From DATKLX01 sp035542155 (lineage in GTDB: Bacteria > Chloroflexota > Anaerolineae > Anaerolineales > Anaerolineaceae): DNA of 46,666 nt. The notes under the pieces are model-generated. The model worked only from the letters and a program-made list of their open reading frames with translations, was not told where the DNA came from and ran no database searches. This document shows, piece after piece, positions 42,745 through 46,666 of the stretch. Positions within the stretch are counted from its first letter, which is position 1. Every line of letters begins with the position of its first letter. The stretch covers positions 1 through 46,666 of the forward strand of contig DATKLX010000091.1 in the NCBI GenBank assembly GCA_035542155.1, read 5' to 3'. A program made the translations under genes and the position numbers.

Positions 42745-43620
42745 ATGGAACAAAATCAACCGACCCTGGCCATCATCGGCGGATCCGGGCTGTATCAGAT
42801 GAACGGTCTTCACGACGCCCGCAACGTCGAGGTAGAAACCCCCTTTGGAAAACCGAGCGCCCCAATCGTCATCGGCACCCTCGAAGGTCGACTGGTGGCA
42901 TTTCTGGCCAGGCACGGGATCGGCCACACCATCTCGCCCAGCGAGATCAACAACCGCGCCAATATTTATGCCCTGAAATCGCTGGGCGTCGAGCGCGTGG
43001 TCAGCATCAGCGCCTGCGGCTCTCTGCGGGAGGACTACGCTCCCGGCCACATCGTGATTCCTGATCAGCTCTTTGACTTTACCCGCGGGACCCGCGCGCG
43101 CAGCTTCTTTGGTGAAGGTCTGGTCGTTCACGTGGGGGTGGCAGATCCCTTCTGCCCCGATCTATCCCAAATGGTGTTTCAGGCGGTGACCCAGGCGGGA
43201 GCCTCCGTACACCAGGCGGGGACCTTGATCACCATCGAGGGGCCGCGCTTTTCGACCAGGGCCGAATCGCATACTTTTCGCGCCTGGGGCATGTCCATTA
43301 TTGGGATGACCGCTTCGCCCGAGGCCTTCCTGGCCCGTGAAGCAGAAATGTGCTATGCAGTGATGGCCCACGTGACCGATTACGACGTCTGGCACGTCAA
43401 CGAGGAACCGGTCAGCGCGGAGATGGTCGTCCGTACCCTGAACCACAACACCGAACTGGCCCAGGAAGCTGTGCGCCTGCTGGTCAGGTCTCTCCCCGAG
43501 GAGCGAGGTTGTTCTTGCGGGGAAAGCCTGGCAACGGCTCTGATCACCCGGCCCGACCGGATCCCCCCTGAGACCCGCCAGAAGCTTGGGCTGCTGGTCG
43601 ACCGCTATTTGAAGCATTGA
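42745..43620 (+). CDS. mtnP: 5'-methylthioadenosine phosphorylase
   Basis: This 291-residue enzyme splits 5'-methylthioadenosine with phosphate, giving adenine and 5-methylthioribose 1-phosphate, and so recycles the by-product of polyamine synthesis. Family marks are AIIGGSGLYQM near the N-terminus, FLARHGIGHTISPSEINNRANIYALK, TIEGPRFSTRAESHTFRAWG, and IGMTASPEAFLAREAEMCYA. A GAGGAGGGG ribosome site precedes ATG at 42745. The stop overlaps the TTG start of the fusion gene by four bases, so the two are coupled although functionally unrelated. Confidence 0.94.
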   Translation: MEQNQPTLAIIGGSGLYQMNGLHDARNVEVETPFGKPSAPIVIGTLEGRLVAFLARHGIGHTISPSEINNRANIYALKSLGVERVVSISACGSLREDYAPGHIVIPDQLFDFTRGTRARSFFGEGLVVHVGVADPFCPDLSQMVFQAVTQAGASVHQAGTLITIEGPRFSTRAESHTFRAWGMSIIGMTASPEAFLAREAEMCYAVMAHVTDYDVWHVNEEPVSAEMVVRTLNHNTELAQEAVRLLVRSLPEERGCSCGESLATALITRPDRIPPETRQKLGLLVDRYLKH

Positions 43621-46247
43621 ACCTCGTCTTTCCCGTCCCCAGCCCGGCCTCTACGACCGATCAAACTCAGGGCCGCCTGATGCGCCTGGCAGCCCTGTTT
43701 CTCGTTGGCCTGGCGCTGACCCTCACCCTTTCCCCGGCGGTTCGCGAGCATTCCTGGGCGGTGACCTATCGCTGGATCCACTGGATCGGCCTGGCCGTCT
43801 GGTTTCTGTTGTTTTCGCTGCTCCACCAGCGCACCATGCGCCTCATCCCGGAGCGCGACCCCTTTCTCCTGCCCATCGCCGCGGTGATGACCGGTTGGGG
43901 GCTGATGGAAATCTGGCGCATGACGTCCACATTTGGCCTCCGCCAGACCATCTGGCTGGCCATCAGCCTGCTGGCGGTATGGGCCGGTTTGCGCATTCCG
44001 GATGCTCTCCAGCTTCTCCGCCGCTACAAATATATCTGGCTGACCAGCGGACTGCTGCTCACCGGCCTCACATTCTTTTTTGGCACCTACCCTGAAGGCG
44101 CCGGGAGCGGCCCGCGCCTCTGGTTAGGCTGCTGTGGGGTTTATTTTCAGCCGTCCGAGCCGTTGAAACTGCTCCTCATCGTCTACCTGGCGGCCTACCT
44201 GGCCGATAACCTTCACCTGCGCGCCAGCGTCATCCAGCTCATCACCCCCACCCTGATCCTTGCCGGGTTGGCTCTGGTCCTGCTGGTGGCCCAGCGTGAC
44301 CTGGGGACCGCAACGCAATTCATCTTTCTATATATCATCGTGCTCTACATCGCCACGGGCCGGCCCCGCGTTCTCGTCCTGGCCGCTCTGGCGGTCGGGC
44401 TGGCAGCCATCGGGGGTTATTTCAGCTTCGACGTGGTTCGCCTGCGCATCGACGCCTGGCTCAACCCCTGGCTGGATCCCAGCGGCCGCTCTTACCAGAT
44501 CGTCCAGTCACTGCTGGCCATCTCCGCCGGGGATATCTTAGGGAGTGGATTGGGCCTGGGCAACCCCAGCCTGGTGCCTGTTGCCCACTCTGATTTCATC
44601 TATTCTGCCATAGCGGAAGAAAGTGGCCTGGTGGGCAGCCTGGGCCTTATCCTGCTTCTTGGCCTGCTGGCCTTACGCGGTCTGCGTGCAGCCTTGCACG
44701 CACCCGACGCATACCAGCGCTACCTCGCCGCCGGGTTGACCGCTTACCTCGTATCCCAATCAATCCTGATCATCGGCGGGAACCTGCGCCTGTTACCGCT
44801 CACCGGTGTAACCCTGCCTTTCGTTTCCTATGGCGGCAGCTCCCTGTTGATTTCCTGCATCTCTTTGCTGATCCTGCTGCTCATCTCGAATCAGCCGGAC
44901 GAGGAACCGGCGCTGGTTCCTAACCCTCGCCCGTATGTCTTTTTGGGAGCTATTCTACTGGCGGGGTTGGGTCTGGCCGGCCTGTTCAGCGGCTGGTGGG
45001 GCGTCGTCCGTGGGCCCGACCTCCTGGGGCGGAACGATAATCCGCGCCGGGCCGTCGCCGACCGCTACGTCCGCCGCGGCGCGCTCCTGGATCGCCAGGG
45101 ATTGGCCTTAAACGCTACCAGCGGGGAGAAACCCGGGGAATATTCGCGGGTCAACCTCTATCCCCCTCTCTCACCAGTTGTAGGCTATACGCACCCAATC
45201 TACGGGCTCGCTGGCCTCGAATCCAGCCAGGATCCGTATCTGCGTGGCCTGAAAGGCAACCCTGCCATCCTCGTCGCCTGGCATCAGATCCTTTTCAGCC
45301 AGCCTCCCCAGGGCCTCGACCTTCGCCTCAGCCTCGATTTAAATATCCAGCGCCAGGTCGACCTCCTGTTAGGTGACCACCAGGGCGCCGTCGTGCTTCT
45401 CAACCCGGAAACCGGTGAGATCCTGGCCATGGCCTCTCACCCTTATTTCGATCCAAATCACCTGGACCAAAACTGGAATCAACTGATCAAAGATCCATCC
45501 GCTCCCCTGGTCAACCGGGTCACCCTGGGCCAGTATCCGCCCGGCGCAGCCCTCGGGCCTTTCCTGCTCGCCGAAAGTCTGGTTGAAAACAAAACCCCCA
45601 ATCTCCCCGCCGGCCTCGTGGCGAACGGTTCCTGCGCGCTCGTCCCGGATCACGAGCCGGCAACCTGGGCAGAAGCCGTTTCCCTTGGCTGCTCAGCGCC
45701 GCTCGCTTCCCTGGGCGAACAATTGGGTCCCGACCGGCTGGGGCAATTGTTTGAGCGCCTTGGGTTTTACTCTTCTCCCGATGTGCCCTTGCACACCGCC
45801 GCGGCCTCACCTCGGCAACCGATCCATAACGTCCGCCAGGCTGCCCAGGGCCAGGGCGACCTTTCGGTCAGCCCGATACAAATGGCCCTGGCCGCAGCTT
45901 CGTTAGGCAGCAGCGGCCAGCGTCCGGCTCCGCGCCTGGTCATCGCCATGGATACCCCTGACGAAGGCTGGAAAATCCTGCCACCTTTTACCAAACCGGC
46001 CGACGCCTTCCCATCCGGCAGCCTCGAGGGCATCCTCCAGGGAATGAACCCCGACAGCCAGATGACCTGGGAGAGCACTGCCCTGGCCCGCACCGGGGAT
46101 CAGAAAACCGTCACCTGGTACCTCACCGGGACCCTTCCCCGCTGGCAGGGCGCTCCGCTCACCCTGGTCGTTCTTCTTGAGGAAAACAACCCCGCCGTGG
46201 CGCGCTCCATTGGGCACGCGATTATCCAGGACGTTCTTCACCCTTAA
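43617..46247 (+). CDS. RodA/FtsW glycosyltransferase fused to an inactive penicillin-binding domain
   Basis: This 876-residue fusion joins a SEDS glycosyltransferase (about 25-425, ten membrane helices expected) to a PBP2-like transpeptidase domain (about 460-876). The SEDS part keeps the catalytic aspartate (HSDFIY, D326; equivalent to E. coli RodA D262) and LPFVSYGGSS. In the PBP part GQYPPGAALGP replaces the SxxK motif (A644 and G647 for serine and lysine), GCS (691-693) replaces SxN, and RTG (825-827) replaces KTG. The structural motif GQGDLSVSPIQMA is intact. It starts at TTG 43617, overlapping mtnP. An ATG at 43680 is an alternative start just before the first membrane helix. It probably polymerises glycan strands while its transpeptidase domain is only structural. 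Confidence 0.9.
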   Translation: MNLVFPVPSPASTTDQTQGRLMRLAALFLVGLALTLTLSPAVREHSWAVTYRWIHWIGLAVWFLLFSLLHQRTMRLIPERDPFLLPIAAVMTGWGLMEIWRMTSTFGLRQTIWLAISLLAVWAGLRIPDALQLLRRYKYIWLTSGLLLTGLTFFFGTYPEGAGSGPRLWLGCCGVYFQPSEPLKLLLIVYLAAYLADNLHLRASVIQLITPTLILAGLALVLLVAQRDLGTATQFIFLYIIVLYIATGRPRVLVLAALAVGLAAIGGYFSFDVVRLRIDAWLNPWLDPSGRSYQIVQSLLAISAGDILGSGLGLGNPSLVPVAHSDFIYSAIAEESGLVGSLGLILLLGLLALRGLRAALHAPDAYQRYLAAGLTAYLVSQSILIIGGNLRLLPLTGVTLPFVSYGGSSLLISCISLLILLLISNQPDEEPALVPNPRPYVFLGAILLAGLGLAGLFSGWWGVVRGPDLLGRNDNPRRAVADRYVRRGALLDRQGLALNATSGEKPGEYSRVNLYPPLSPVVGYTHPIYGLAGLESSQDPYLRGLKGNPAILVAWHQILFSQPPQGLDLRLSLDLNIQRQVDLLLGDHQGAVVLLNPETGEILAMASHPYFDPNHLDQNWNQLIKDPSAPLVNRVTLGQYPPGAALGPFLLAESLVENKTPNLPAGLVANGSCALVPDHEPATWAEAVSLGCSAPLASLGEQLGPDRLGQLFERLGFYSSPDVPLHTAAASPRQPIHNVRQAAQGQGDLSVSPIQMALAAASLGSSGQRPAPRLVIAMDTPDEGWKILPPFTKPADAFPSGSLEGILQGMNPDSQMTWESTALARTGDQKTVTWYLTGTLPRWQGAPLTLVVLLEENNPAVARSIGHAIIQDVLHP

Positions 46248-46666
46248 TTTTTATATTGAGCTAGTTCGCCATACAGCTCCTCCAGCGCATCCTCCAGGGT
46301 CGGGTAGCGGAATGAATACCCTGCTTCTAGCAGTCGCTGCGGGACCTGGTGCTGCCCGTCCAGAACCAGGGTGCTCATTTGACCGAGGACTGCGCGCAAT
46401 ATGAACGCCGGCGCGGGGATCCAGTACGGCCGGTGAAGTACGCGCGCCAGCGCGCGGCTGAACTCTCCCTGGCGGACCACGTCCGGCGCGCACAGGTTAT
46501 ACACGCCGCTGGCGTTCTCTTTGGCAAGCAGGAAACGCATTGCCCCTACCTCATCGGCGATGTGGATCCAGGGTAGCCACTGCCTGCCGGACCCCAAAGG
46601 CCCGCCGGCAAACAGCCTGACTGGCAGCTCAAAATTCGCGAGAATTCCCCCTTCCCGGGTCAGCAC
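46244..46666 (-). CDS. YfcH/SDR39U1-type sugar-nucleotide epimerase-like protein, C-terminal part
   Basis: Only the last 140 residues are in the window, running off the right edge. They contain the C-terminal half of an extended short-chain dehydrogenase of the TIGR01777 group: SGRQWLPWIHIADEVGAMRFLL, GVYNLCAPDVVRQGEFSRALARVL, and the DUF1731-like tail ending LEDALEELYGEL. The cofactor site and catalytic YxxxK would lie beyond the edge. Its stop shares four bases with the convergent fusion gene (46244-46247). The reaction is unknown. Confidence 0.85.
   Translation of the reverse strand: MLTREGGILANFELPVRLFAGGPLGSGRQWLPWIHIADEVGAMRFLLAKENASGVYNLCAPDVVRQGEFSRALARVLHRPYWIPAPAFILRAVLGQMSTLVLDGQHQVPQRLLEAGYSFRYPTLEDALEELYGELAQYKN

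Overview
The window (46.7 kb, GC-rich apart from one AT-rich stretch at its left end) is a gene-dense bacterial chromosome segment. I infer a member of the Chloroflexota, most likely class Anaerolineae. The basis is indirect: a mevalonate-type decarboxylase, sensor kinases with a leucine-containing H-box (SHELLTPLGFIKGY), multi-PAS/GAF HD-GYP proteins, a soluble-adenylyl-cyclase-like TPR protein, FHA proteins beside a RodA/PBP fusion, an isolated CpaF ATPase, and sigma70-type promoters with near-consensus TATAAT boxes. I saw no rRNA, tRNA, CRISPR array, insertion sequence or phage gene, and no gene-free stretch longer than about 260 bases.

Layout. 1-9060 (+): cyclase/ATPase/TPR protein, mevalonate-pathway decarboxylase, RseP-type site-2 protease, acidic HEAT-repeat protein, membrane-anchored MA-clan peptidase, acylphosphatase. 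9064-17010 (-): uvrB behind a candidate SOS box, mfd, pth, a secreted anchored protein, and a solitary iolB. 17244-18794: bioY (+) and radC (-) converge on a structured spacer of short direct and inverted repeats. 18971-23671 (+): zinc-ribbon membrane protein, PfkB kinase, parA, parB, YtcJ amidohydrolase. 23668-34310 (+): a signalling block of MshEN-like histidine kinase, GAF histidine kinase, OmpR-type regulator, a 103-residue unknown, CpaF/TadA ATPase, double-XRE protein, TPR-like protein, a 1220-residue pseudo-receiver/PAS/GAF/HD-GYP protein and a GNAT acetyltransferase. 34445-35140 (+): DsbA-like oxidoreductase. 35197-37840 (-): PduO adenosyltransferase, oligopeptide-type binding protein, secG. 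37914-38975 (+): PHP phosphoesterase. 38989-41369 (-): archease, rtcB and ybaK in transcription order. 41405-46247 (+): two FHA proteins, methylthioadenosine phosphorylase and a RodA/FtsW-PBP fusion. The right edge cuts a YfcH-type epimerase (-).

How the parts may work together. uvrB and mfd belong to nucleotide excision repair. ParA/ParB serve chromosome segregation. Archease and RtcB form a known RNA-ligation pair. Two regions stand out. First, the 23.7-34.3 kb block joins a kinase carrying two copies of the 24-residue MshEN (c-di-GMP receptor) motif with a secretion-type ATPase and an HD-GYP phosphodiesterase-like protein, although no GGDEF cyclase is in view. Second, the FhaA/FhaB-like genes upstream of the RodA-PBP fusion recall the actinobacterial fhaA-fhaB-pstP-rodA-pbpA-pknA-pknB cluster, but phosphatase and kinase genes are absent here and all three transpeptidase motifs of the fused PBP have lost their catalytic residues. 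This predicts a glycosyltransferase tethered to a dead, scaffold-like transpeptidase domain.
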